This document shows, one piece after another, positions 41,768 to 49,299 of a DNA stretch of 64,000 nt. Location of the stretch: NCBI RefSeq assembly GCF_026340655.1, contig NZ_JAPEOZ010000001.1:9052001-9116000 (forward strand). Reading direction: 5' to 3'. Every line of letters starts with the position of its first letter. Position 1 is the first letter of the stretch. The translations under genes and the position numbers were made by a program. The notes below the pieces were generated by a model. That model saw only the letters and a program-made list of their open reading frames with translations. It searched no databases and was not told the DNA's origin. This DNA comes from Streptomyces sp. NBC_01275 (GTDB lineage: Bacteria; Actinomycetota; Actinomycetes; Streptomycetales; Streptomycetaceae).

Positions 41768-41806
41768 GGCCGCCGGCCGTGGGCGGGAGGAGCGCGGCCG
41801 GCGGCC
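41768..41806. terminator. Strong hairpin after the toxin-antitoxin unit
   Basis: GGCCGCCGGCCG (41768-41779) pairs with CGGCCGGCGGCC (41795-41806), 12 bp, followed by GTTT. The 41807-42160 stretch beyond it has no recognisable gene; it includes the inverted repeat CAACAAG (41998-42004) / CTTGTTG (42025-42031) and must hold the promoter of the next gene. Confidence 0.75.
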
Positions 41807-42160
41807 GTTTCGCGCAGGAGAGCCGCCGTCCTGCGCGGGGCCTCCGAGGAAGTGGCCGGTTTCAGTCCACTACGCCGTGCCCCGCGCCGGGAGCGTGCGC
41901 GGCGCTCCGGTGCGTGCGCGCGGTTCACACGGGGCGCAATCCGGGGCGCAACAGGCCATACAGCTCGGCGAGTCGGGCTCGCCTGTCGACATTCCTTCAA
42001 CAAGAGGGCTGCTTTACCGCGCGCCTTGTTGTGCGCGACTTAGTTGTGCAATGGTGAACTACCCGTGCGGGGGGTCACGGACGGGTCCCTGCGTTCGTAG
42101 GCGGTGGCGAATTCGCGCTCCCCGCCGAGCCGAACAGGTACGTACCGAAGGAACCGCTCA

Positions 42161-43798
42161 GTGCTCACCCCTCGCCCTCCTCGTCCTCCGTTCCCGCCGC
42201 CCGGCTCGGGCCCCGGTGAATCCGACGAGTCCCTCGCCGCCGGGATCCGGGGCGGAGCGGACAGCGAGGTCGCCGAGTCCACCGCGCTGCTGATCGCCCG
42301 GCACTGGCGGCCGGTGCACGAGTACGCGGTGATCTGTCTCGCCTCCTCCGGCAGCGTGGCGGCCATGCTCACCGCGGCCGCCTTCCACCAGGTCTTCGAC
42401 CGGCTCAAGCTGGGCGAGCCGGGCACCGCGCTGCGCCCCCGGCTGCTGGTGACCGTGCGGGACATGGCCCGGCTGTGGTCCGCCGACGAGGGGATATCCG
42501 GGGTCCTGCCGGTGTTGCAGAAGCCGGCCGGGGCCCGGGGGATGCGGGCCGCGAAGTCCATGATCCCGGAGAACCGGGTGCTGGCGGAGCGCGCGTTCCA
42601 GGGCCTTCCCCCGGTCGCCCGCTGCGTCCTGTGGCACGTGGAGGTCGAGGCCGAGTCGGTCACCGTCGCCGCCGGACTGCTCGGCATGGACACCGAGACC
42701 GTGGCCGCCGCCCTCGACCAGGCCCGGGACAAGCTCCGCGAGGGCCTGGTCCGCGCCCACCGGGAACTCGCCCCGAGCAAGGACTGCCGCTTCCACAACC
42801 GGCTCCTCGACGTCCCCATCCGCCGCGGCGGCGACCTGCTGCCGGATGTGCGCCGGCATCTGGACGAGTGCCGGTACTGCCGTGCCGCCGCCGAGCAGCT
42901 CGGCCACTTCGAGGGCGGCCTCGGGGTGCTGCTCGCCGAGGCGGTCCTCGGATGGGGCGCCCGCCGCTACCACGAGTCGCGACCCGGCCGCGCCAAGCCG
43001 CAGACCGTACGGCTGCGGGGCTCCGCGCGCCACCGCGGCGGCCGTCCGCGCGGCGGGCGCGGCGCCCTGCTCGCGCGCATCCCCTCGCCCCGCCGACGCG
43101 CGTCCGGCGACGGGCCGCGCTCGCCGCGGGCGCTGCTCACCGGCGTCGGCCTCGCCTCGGCCGGCCTGCTGACCACGCTGCTCGCCGTCGGCCTGTGGCC
43201 GGACGACGGGGGTGCCGACCCGGCCGCCTCCACCAGCGGCGCCGTCCCCGGCACCGACTCCCAGGCCGCCACGGTCTCGCCCACCGCCCCGGGCACCGCC
43301 CAACTGCCCACCGCACCGCGGCAGACCAGGCTGCGCAACACCGCCGCCGACCTCTGCCTGGGCATCCGGGGCGAGGCGAAGGCGGGGGCCGCCGTCGAGC
43401 TGGCGGACTGCTCCTCGGACGCCGCCCAGCAGTGGTCGTACGACGACGACGGTCAGCTGCGCAGCGTGGCCGCCCCCGGTCTGTGCGTGGACTCCCACGC
43501 GGACGCGGGGGTCGTCATCCTGGGGGAGTGCGCCGACGCAGGCGACGCGCGCGGCGACGACGTGCGCTACGACCTCACCGTCCAGGGCGAGCTGCTGCCC
43601 CGCTGGGACGACGCGCTGGCCCTGACCACCGCGGGCGAGAAGGCGGGCGACGACATCGTGGTGAAGGTTCGCGACCACACCGCCGGCCAGCGGTGGCAGA
43701 TCGACGCGGCCTCCGCCACGCCCGGCTCCCTGGCGGTCACCGGCACGGACGCGCCCCCGTCGGCCCAGCCGGTCCGCCTGGAGGACGGGACGGCCTGA
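42161..43798 (+). CDS. Sigma-like / zinc-motif / membrane / ricin-lectin fusion protein 2
   Basis: 545 residues from GTG 42161 (GAAGGA eight bases before). Same order as the protein at 28614: sigma-like regions (LLIARHWRPVHEYAVICLAS, LRPRLLVTVRDMARLW, AFQGLPPVARCVLWHVEVEA, LLGMDTETVAAALDQARDKL), zinc motif HLDECRYC at ~231, an Arg-rich stretch, one membrane span at ~323-346, and a ricin-type lectin at ~389-515 (RLRNTAADLCLGIRGEAKAG, QQWSYDDDGQLRS, QRWQID). It lacks the Gly/Tyr tail. Likely a membrane sensor of extracellular sugars; transcriptional output unproven. Alone in its transcript. Confidence 0.85.
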   Translation: MLTPRPPRPPFPPPGSGPGESDESLAAGIRGGADSEVAESTALLIARHWRPVHEYAVICLASSGSVAAMLTAAAFHQVFDRLKLGEPGTALRPRLLVTVRDMARLWSADEGISGVLPVLQKPAGARGMRAAKSMIPENRVLAERAFQGLPPVARCVLWHVEVEAESVTVAAGLLGMDTETVAAALDQARDKLREGLVRAHRELAPSKDCRFHNRLLDVPIRRGGDLLPDVRRHLDECRYCRAAAEQLGHFEGGLGVLLAEAVLGWGARRYHESRPGRAKPQTVRLRGSARHRGGRPRGGRGALLARIPSPRRRASGDGPRSPRALLTGVGLASAGLLTTLLAVGLWPDDGGADPAASTSGAVPGTDSQAATVSPTAPGTAQLPTAPRQTRLRNTAADLCLGIRGEAKAGAAVELADCSSDAAQQWSYDDDGQLRSVAAPGLCVDSHADAGVVILGECADAGDARGDDVRYDLTVQGELLPRWDDALALTTAGEKAGDDIVVKVRDHTAGQRWQIDAASATPGSLAVTGTDAPPSAQPVRLEDGTA

Positions 43799-44083
43799 CC
43801 GGCTGGGCCGACGGGGGCGCTGAGCGGAATGTTTCAGGCCTATTAACGAACCTACGAAAACCGGTCATCGAGTCGGCCAAAGGGATCATGAAGCGCTTGC
43901 TTTCGGCGATGAACCGTTCGAATGATGTGACTTCACGCCACTGATTCAATACGCAAGGTTACTGAAACCTGTGGGGTCGATGTGAGTTTCCGCGGCGGAC
44001 TCGGCAGACTCGCGCTCGCCGCGTCCGGCACCCGATCGGGCTCGGAGCGGCACACCCTCGAATCGAGCGGAAGGATGCACACA
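43799..44083 (+). promoter_or_regulatory. AT-richer upstream region of the protease-inhibitor gene
   Basis: 285 bp, no gene. Distinctly less GC-rich (43835-43970). Contains GAAGCGCTTGC (about 43889-43899), a LacI-like half-palindrome, and direct/inverted GTTTCAGG and CTGAAACC sequences near 43830 and 43963. GGAAGG precedes the start ATG at 44084 by nine bases. Confidence 0.5.
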
Positions 44084-44518
44084 ATGCGGAACACCGCGCG
44101 CTGGGCAGCGACTCTGGGCCTCACGGCCGCCGCCGTCTGCGGACCCCTCACCGGGTCCGCGCTCGCCGCCCCGGCCGCAGTACCGGCCTCGCTCTACGCC
44201 CCGTCCGCCCTGGTCCTCACCGTGGGCCAGGGAGAGAGCGCCGCCACCGTCGACGCCGCCCGGGCCGTCACCCTCACCTGCGCGCCCACGCCCTCCGGCA
44301 CCCACCCGGCAGCCGCCCTGGCCTGCGCCGAACTGCGCGCCGCCGGCGGCGACTTCGACTCCCTGGTCGGTCCGGGCGACGCGCTGTGCACCAGGCAGTA
44401 CCGCCCGGTGGTCGTCACGGTCGACGGCGTATGGCAGGGCAAGCGCGTCTCCTACGAGCGCGCCTTCGCCAACGAGTGCGTGAAGAACGCTGCCGGGAGC
44501 AGCCTCTTCACCTTCTGA
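44084..44518 (+). CDS. Subtilisin inhibitor-like (SSI family) secreted protease inhibitor
   Basis: 144 residues. Signal peptide to about residue 29 ([20 protein letters not shown]), then the SSI fold: [59 protein letters not shown] and [17 protein letters not shown]. Disulphides C66-C81 and C102-C132 by family pattern. The reactive bond is Arg104-Gln105, so P1 is Arg, predicting trypsin-like targets rather than the Met P1 of classical SSI. Secreted, controls the cell's own proteases during development. Confidence 0.94.
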   Translation: MRNTARWAATLGLTAAAVCGPLTGSALAAPAAVPASLYAPSALVLTVGQGESAATVDAARAVTLTCAPTPSGTHPAAALACAELRAAGGDFDSLVGPGDALCTRQYRPVVVTVDGVWQGKRVSYERAFANECVKNAAGSSLFTF

Positions 44519-44609
44519 GACCGAGGTCGCGTGTCCCCCGTGGACGCCGCGAGAGGCTCGTCTCGTGGGGAGTGCGAGCCGATGACACGGGGCGACCGCG
44601 ATCTCGCAC

Positions 44610-44653
44610 CCAGGGGCCGGACGGGCGGAGTGGGGCCGCCCGCCGGCCCCTGG
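44610..44653. terminator. Very strong hairpin between SSI and MFS genes
   Basis: CCAGGGGCCGG, bulged A, CGGGCGG (44610-44628) pair with CCGCCCG and CCGGCCCCTGG (44636-44653) around AGTGGGG: 18 base pairs with a single bulge. Serves both converging genes. Confidence 0.88.
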
Positions 44654-44673
44654 GATCATCCAGGGCGATCCGG

Positions 44674-46176
44674 CTACATGTGGACCACCGGCGCGGCGTC
44701 CGCGTCCTGCTGCGGCACCCCGCGGCGGAAGAGCAGCGCCGCGATCGCCGCGCCCGCCGCGAAGAAGCCCGCCGACCACCAGAACGCGGTGGTGTAGCTC
44801 TCGATGGTCGCCTGCGCCTGGACCAGCTTGCTGGTGGCGTCCCGGCCGGCGAGGTAGTCGGTCGCGGCGCTCGCGGCCAGCGTGTTGAGCAGTGCCGTGC
44901 CGATCGAACCGCCCACCTGCTGCATGGCGTTGACCGCGGCGGAGGCCACGCCCGCGTCCTCGGCGGCGACCCCGCCGGTGGCCAGCTGCATGGCGGGCGG
45001 CATGACCAGGCCGAGGCCGACGCCTGTGATGACGAGCTGCGGCAGGACCGCGCTCACGTAGTCGGAGCCGACGCCGATCCCGGTCAGCCAGGCCATGCCG
45101 ATGCCGGCGATCGCGAAGCCCAGCGGGATGACCGCCTTCGGTCCGATCCGCGGCACCAGGACCGTGGTGCCGAGCTGGGCGGTGACCATCAGCGCCGCGA
45201 CCATCGGCAGGAACGCCACACCGGTCTTCGTCGGGCTGAAGCCCAGGTTCAGCTGCAGGTAGTAGGTGAGGAAGAGGAACACGCCGAACATGCCCGCGCC
45301 GGAGATCAGGACGGCGAGGTAGGAGGCGGCGCGGTTGCGGTCGAGCAGGATGCGCAGCGGCAGCAGCGGGTGCGAGGACCGGGTCTGCCACCAGGTGAAG
45401 GCCGCGAGCAGCAGACCGCCCGCGATCAGGAAGCCCCAGGTCTGCGGCGAGCCCCAGTCGTGCGTCTCGGCGTTGGAGAAGCCGTACACCAGGGAGAAGA
45501 GACCGGCGGCGACCAGGACGGTGCCGGGCACGTCCAGCTTGGAGCCGGCGGCGTCGCGGTGGTTGGAGAGCAGGATCCAGCCGCCCGCGAAGGCGAGGAC
45601 GGCGATGGCCACGTTGACGTAGAGCGTCCAGCGCCAGTCGAGCGCGTCGGTCAGGATGCCGCCGAGCAGCAGGCCCACCGCGCCGCCCGCGCCGGCGATG
45701 GCGCCGTAGACGCTGAACGCCTTGGCGCGCTCACGGGCGTCGGTGAACGTCGTGTTGAGCAGCGAGAGAGCGGCCGGCGCGAGGAGCGCGCCGAAGGCGC
45801 CCTGCAGGGCGCGCGCGGTGACCAGCATCTCGAAGTTGGCGGCGGCGCCGCCGAGCGCGGAGACCGCGGCGAAGCCGACGACGCCGACGAGGAAGGCCGG
45901 CTTGCGGCCGAAGAGGTCGGCGATGCGGCCGCCGAGCAGCAGCAGGGAGGCGAACGCGAGCGCGTACGCGGTGACGATCCACTGCCGGTTGCCGTCGGAG
46001 AAGCCGAGGTCGGCCTGGGCCGAGGGCAGGGCGATGTTCACGATGGTGGCGTCCAGGACCACCATCAGCTGGGCCAGGGCGACGACCGCGAGGATCCACC
46101 ACTTCTTGGCGGATGCTGCGGACGCCACCTGTTCGGCGCCCGAGCGGGCGCTGTCCGTCAAGGTCTTCGGGGACAT
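44674..46176 (-). CDS. MFS drug exporter, DHA2 (14-TMS) family
   Basis: 500 residues from ATG 46176 (GGAG nine bases before). Fourteen hydrophobic helices; DHA2 marks are MVVLDATIVNIALPSAQADL, RWIVTAYALAFASLLLLGGR, LFGRKPAFLVGV, GAFGALLAPAALSLL and GGILTDALDWRWTLYVNVAI. A proton-driven exporter of antibiotics or dyes. Two CGAAAC-type palindromes precede it, but no regulator gene is adjacent. Not evidently part of the peptide-export operon, from which a hairpin separates it. Confidence 0.92.
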   Translation of the reverse strand: MSPKTLTDSARSGAEQVASAASAKKWWILAVVALAQLMVVLDATIVNIALPSAQADLGFSDGNRQWIVTAYALAFASLLLLGGRIADLFGRKPAFLVGVVGFAAVSALGGAAANFEMLVTARALQGAFGALLAPAALSLLNTTFTDARERAKAFSVYGAIAGAGGAVGLLLGGILTDALDWRWTLYVNVAIAVLAFAGGWILLSNHRDAAGSKLDVPGTVLVAAGLFSLVYGFSNAETHDWGSPQTWGFLIAGGLLLAAFTWWQTRSSHPLLPLRILLDRNRAASYLAVLISGAGMFGVFLFLTYYLQLNLGFSPTKTGVAFLPMVAALMVTAQLGTTVLVPRIGPKAVIPLGFAIAGIGMAWLTGIGVGSDYVSAVLPQLVITGVGLGLVMPPAMQLATGGVAAEDAGVASAAVNAMQQVGGSIGTALLNTLAASAATDYLAGRDATSKLVQAQATIESYTTAFWWSAGFFAAGAAIAALLFRRGVPQQDADAAPVVHM

Positions 46177-46269
46177 GGTGAACGACTCCAGGGACGTCGG
46201 TTCGGGAGTTTTCAGCAGGTTTCGGGCGGTTTCCGGGAAGGAACGGACCCGAAGGCAAAGGACTCGTAA

Positions 46270-46328
46270 ACGAAACGGTTTCGTACACATCGAGGCTAGA
46301 CGACTTTCAGCGAAACGGCAAAGTTTCG
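46270..46328. promoter_or_regulatory. Two TetR-type operators upstream of the MFS gene
   Basis: ACGAAACGGTTTCGT (46270-46284, perfect 15-bp palindrome) and CGAAAC-N6-GTTTCG (46311-46328). Both sites are based on CGAAAC/GTTTCG, the form bound by many TetR-family efflux repressors. They lie 94-152 bp before the MFS start. Confidence 0.75.
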
Positions 46329-46420
46329 TTAGGGAAGGGGAGGCGCTACCGGGATTCACGAAGAACGTGAAAACGGCCGCCGGACCGGCGGTCGCCGTCT
46401 GTGGAGCGCAGGCCAGATTT

Positions 46421-46438
46421 CTCGGGCTTCAGCCCGAG
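46421..46438 (-). terminator. Terminator of the peptide-export operon
   Basis: CTCGGGCT-TC-AGCCCGAG (46421-46438) eight bases past the stop of the last ABC transporter gene. On the minus strand the stem is followed by AAATCT. Confidence 0.75.
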
Positions 46439-46445
46439 GAGCAAG

Positions 46446-49298
46446 TCAGGTCAGCTGCCGTCGCACCAGCTCGTGCAGTCGGCCGCCGGTGTCCGCGAGG
46501 AGGTGTGCCGGCGGGCCCTGTTGGGCGACCTTGCCGTTCTCCATCACGATGACCCGGTCGGCGTCCAGCACCGTGGACAGGCGGTGGGCGATGACGACCC
46601 GCGTGGCGTTGAGCTTGCGGGTGCTGTCGATGACCGTGCGCTGGGTCTCGTTGTCCAGGGCGCTGGTCGCCTCGTCGAAGAACAGGATGCGCGGCCGCCG
46701 GATCAGCGCCTGGGCGATCATCAGGCGCTGCCGCTGGCCGCCGGAGACCGACCCGCTGCCGGAGACGATGGTGTGCAGCCCCATCGGCATGCGCTTGACG
46801 TCCTCCGCGAGCCCCGCCAGCTCGGCCGCCGCCATCGCCTCCTCCGGCGTGTACGACCCGGTGCCGCAGATGACGTCCAGCAGGGAGCCGGTGAACGGCT
46901 GGGCGTGCTGGAGCACCACCCCGCACTGCCGGCGCACGGCCGACTGGTCCAGCGCCGCCAGGTCCTGGCCGTCGTACAGGATGCTGCCCGAAAGCGGTTT
47001 GTCGAAGCCGATGAGCAGGCGCAGCAACGTCGACTTGCCGCAGCCGCTCGGGCCGACGATCGCCACGAACTCGCCCGGCCGCACCTCGAAGGAGACGTCG
47101 TCCAGCACGAGGGGACCGTCGTCGGAGTAGCGGAAGGACAGCCGGCGGGCCTCCAGCGCACCGGTCAGCGGGCCGGGACGGGTGCTCCCCGAGGCGACCT
47201 CCGGCGTGGCGTCCAGCACCGGACGGATCTCCTCGAACAGCGGCAGCGCGGCCACCGCCGACACGAAGGCGCCGGTCAGCGAGGTCACCGAGGTGAGCAG
47301 CATCGTCATCGACGTGTTGAAGGTGAGGAAGTCCGCCGCCGACAGCGCACCGCGGGCAGGACCGGCCAGCAGCATGAACATCAGCAGGGAGCACAGCGGG
47401 AGGTACACCGTGCCCAGCACCGTGGTGAGGTTCTTGATCCGGCCGAGGCGCTGCTGGAGCTCGCGGCTGCGCGCGAACCGGTCCGCCCAGGCCGCGTACG
47501 CGTAGTTCTCGGCGGCCGCCACCCGCAGTTTCGGCAGTCCGCGCAGAGTCTGGAACGCCTGGTTGTTCAGCTTGTTGGAGAGCACGACCAGGCGTCGCTG
47601 CCAGCGCACCTGCCACAGCCCGAGCGCCAGGAACACGGACGCGATCACGACCAGCATGCCGATCGCCGCCAGAGCCAGCGGGACGCTGTACCAGAGCAGC
47701 AGGCCCAGGTTCATCGCACCGATCGTCACCGACTGCGCCACCGAGGGGCCCAGTCCCGCCAGCAGTCGGCGGATCGCGCTGACGCCCATCGCGGCGCTCG
47801 CCAGCTCACCCGTCGAACGCTCGGCGAAGAACCTCGTCGGCAGTCGGAGCAGCCGGTCCCAGACGGCCGGTTGGAGCGTGGCCTCGATGCGGCCCTCCAG
47901 ACGCAGGACGGTGAGGTTCTGCAGCAGCAGGAAGGCCGCCGCCACCACGCTGCTGACCAGCACGGCCAGACACGCCTGCACGATCAGCCCCTGCTGGGCC
48001 CGCGGCACGTACTCGCCCAGCACCTTGCCGGTGGCGATCGGCACCAGCGCCCCGATCGCCACCGTCACCAGCCCGCTCAGCAGCAGGTTCGTCAGATCGC
48101 CGCCGGTGCCGCGCAGGCTGAACCGCAGCAGCCGCAGCGGGCTCGACGCCTGTTCGGGCAGCGGGCGGTAGAACATGACGGCGCGCGGCTCGAACTCCGC
48201 CGCGTTGGCCTTCTCGACCGGCGTCTCCCGCCCGGTCGCGGGGTGCACGGCGACATAGCCGCCGCGCCGCCACAGCAGGGCGACCGGCGCCCCGGACAGG
48301 GCCCGGTGGCCGACCAGCGGGCCCACGTCGTCCCGCCACCAGCGGCCGTCGAGGCGGACGGCCCGGGCGCGCACCCGTGAGGCGAGGGCGATCCGCTCCA
48401 CCGGATCCAGACGGTCGCTGTCGGCGCCCGTCCGTGCGGGCTCGGCGAGGGCGATCCCGGCGGCCCGGGCGACCAGCGCGCAGGCGGCGAAGGTGGCGTC
48501 GGCGTCGGCGGCCGTCGTGCGCTGCCCCGCCTTCTTGCCGATCGACGCCAGCAGCGTCCGGTCGGCCTGTGCGCGGACCGCCTCACCCGCCTTGATCCCG
48601 GCGGCCGTGCGGGTCTCGTGGGTGCGCTCCAGCTGTTCGATCCAGCGGTCCAGCGTGGTCAGCAGCCGGTACTGCTGGTCGACCATGCTCTGCCACACCG
48701 CCGGGTCCATCAGCAGATCGGCGGCCGCCTCCGCGCCGTACAGCGAGCCGTACTGCACGCTGCCGGGCGGGACCTGCATCCAGAACACGTCGTCGTCATC
48801 CCCCACGCTCGAATAGACCCGCGCGGGGGCGCCCCCATCCTCCGCCGCGCGCTCGGTGGCCATCGGCGCCTGGAAGAGGATCGACAGGCCACGGCCGACG
48901 CCGAGGGCGAGCGCGTACTCCAGAGGGCTCGAAGTCGGCGGCACATACTGGGGGTTGCCGTACGCGTCGTAGGACCAGGTCTGGGTGCTCGCGGGCTGGT
49001 ACAGCTCGCGCAGGTCGATGCGGTGCACCACGCAGTCGCGCAACGGGCGTGCGACGAGGGTGTGTTGGGGGCCGGAGACCGGGCCCAGCAGCAGTGAGCC
49101 CGCCTCCAGGCGGCCCAAGTGGTGCCAGTGTCCCTGCTGTTCGGCGTCCACCGCGAACAGGTCCAGCGCGCCCGACGCGACCAGCCACAGCACCTGCGGC
49201 CCCTCCAGGCCGAGGCGGCCGAAGCCGGCGCAGTCGATCCGCGAGCCCGACCGCCCCAGCGCGGCGAGGACGACGTCGCCCTCGGGTACGACCGTCAT
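46446..49298 (-). CDS. NHLM-type peptide export ABC transporter, permease/ATPase subunit
   Basis: 950 residues. N-terminal ~400 residues are a cyclic-nucleotide-binding-like soluble part (WLVASGALDLFAVDAEQQGH, LLLGPVSGPQHTLVARPL) typical of the second NHLM transporter; then a six-helix permease (~410-690) and an ATPase with Walker A VGPSGCGKSTLL, signature VSGGQRQRLMIAQAL, Walker B ILFFDEATSALD and H-loop IAHRLS. It has no peptidase domain and would pair with the C39-containing transporter encoded one base upstream. Family known from bacteriocin-like peptide export. Confidence 0.93.
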   Translation of the reverse strand: MTVVPEGDVVLAALGRSGSRIDCAGFGRLGLEGPQVLWLVASGALDLFAVDAEQQGHWHHLGRLEAGSLLLGPVSGPQHTLVARPLRDCVVHRIDLRELYQPASTQTWSYDAYGNPQYVPPTSSPLEYALALGVGRGLSILFQAPMATERAAEDGGAPARVYSSVGDDDDVFWMQVPPGSVQYGSLYGAEAAADLLMDPAVWQSMVDQQYRLLTTLDRWIEQLERTHETRTAAGIKAGEAVRAQADRTLLASIGKKAGQRTTAADADATFAACALVARAAGIALAEPARTGADSDRLDPVERIALASRVRARAVRLDGRWWRDDVGPLVGHRALSGAPVALLWRRGGYVAVHPATGRETPVEKANAAEFEPRAVMFYRPLPEQASSPLRLLRFSLRGTGGDLTNLLLSGLVTVAIGALVPIATGKVLGEYVPRAQQGLIVQACLAVLVSSVVAAAFLLLQNLTVLRLEGRIEATLQPAVWDRLLRLPTRFFAERSTGELASAAMGVSAIRRLLAGLGPSVAQSVTIGAMNLGLLLWYSVPLALAAIGMLVVIASVFLALGLWQVRWQRRLVVLSNKLNNQAFQTLRGLPKLRVAAAENYAYAAWADRFARSRELQQRLGRIKNLTTVLGTVYLPLCSLLMFMLLAGPARGALSAADFLTFNTSMTMLLTSVTSLTGAFVSAVAALPLFEEIRPVLDATPEVASGSTRPGPLTGALEARRLSFRYSDDGPLVLDDVSFEVRPGEFVAIVGPSGCGKSTLLRLLIGFDKPLSGSILYDGQDLAALDQSAVRRQCGVVLQHAQPFTGSLLDVICGTGSYTPEEAMAAAELAGLAEDVKRMPMGLHTIVSGSGSVSGGQRQRLMIAQALIRRPRILFFDEATSALDNETQRTVIDSTRKLNATRVVIAHRLSTVLDADRVIVMENGKVAQQGPPAHLLADTGGRLHELVRRQLT

Positions 49299-49299
49299 C

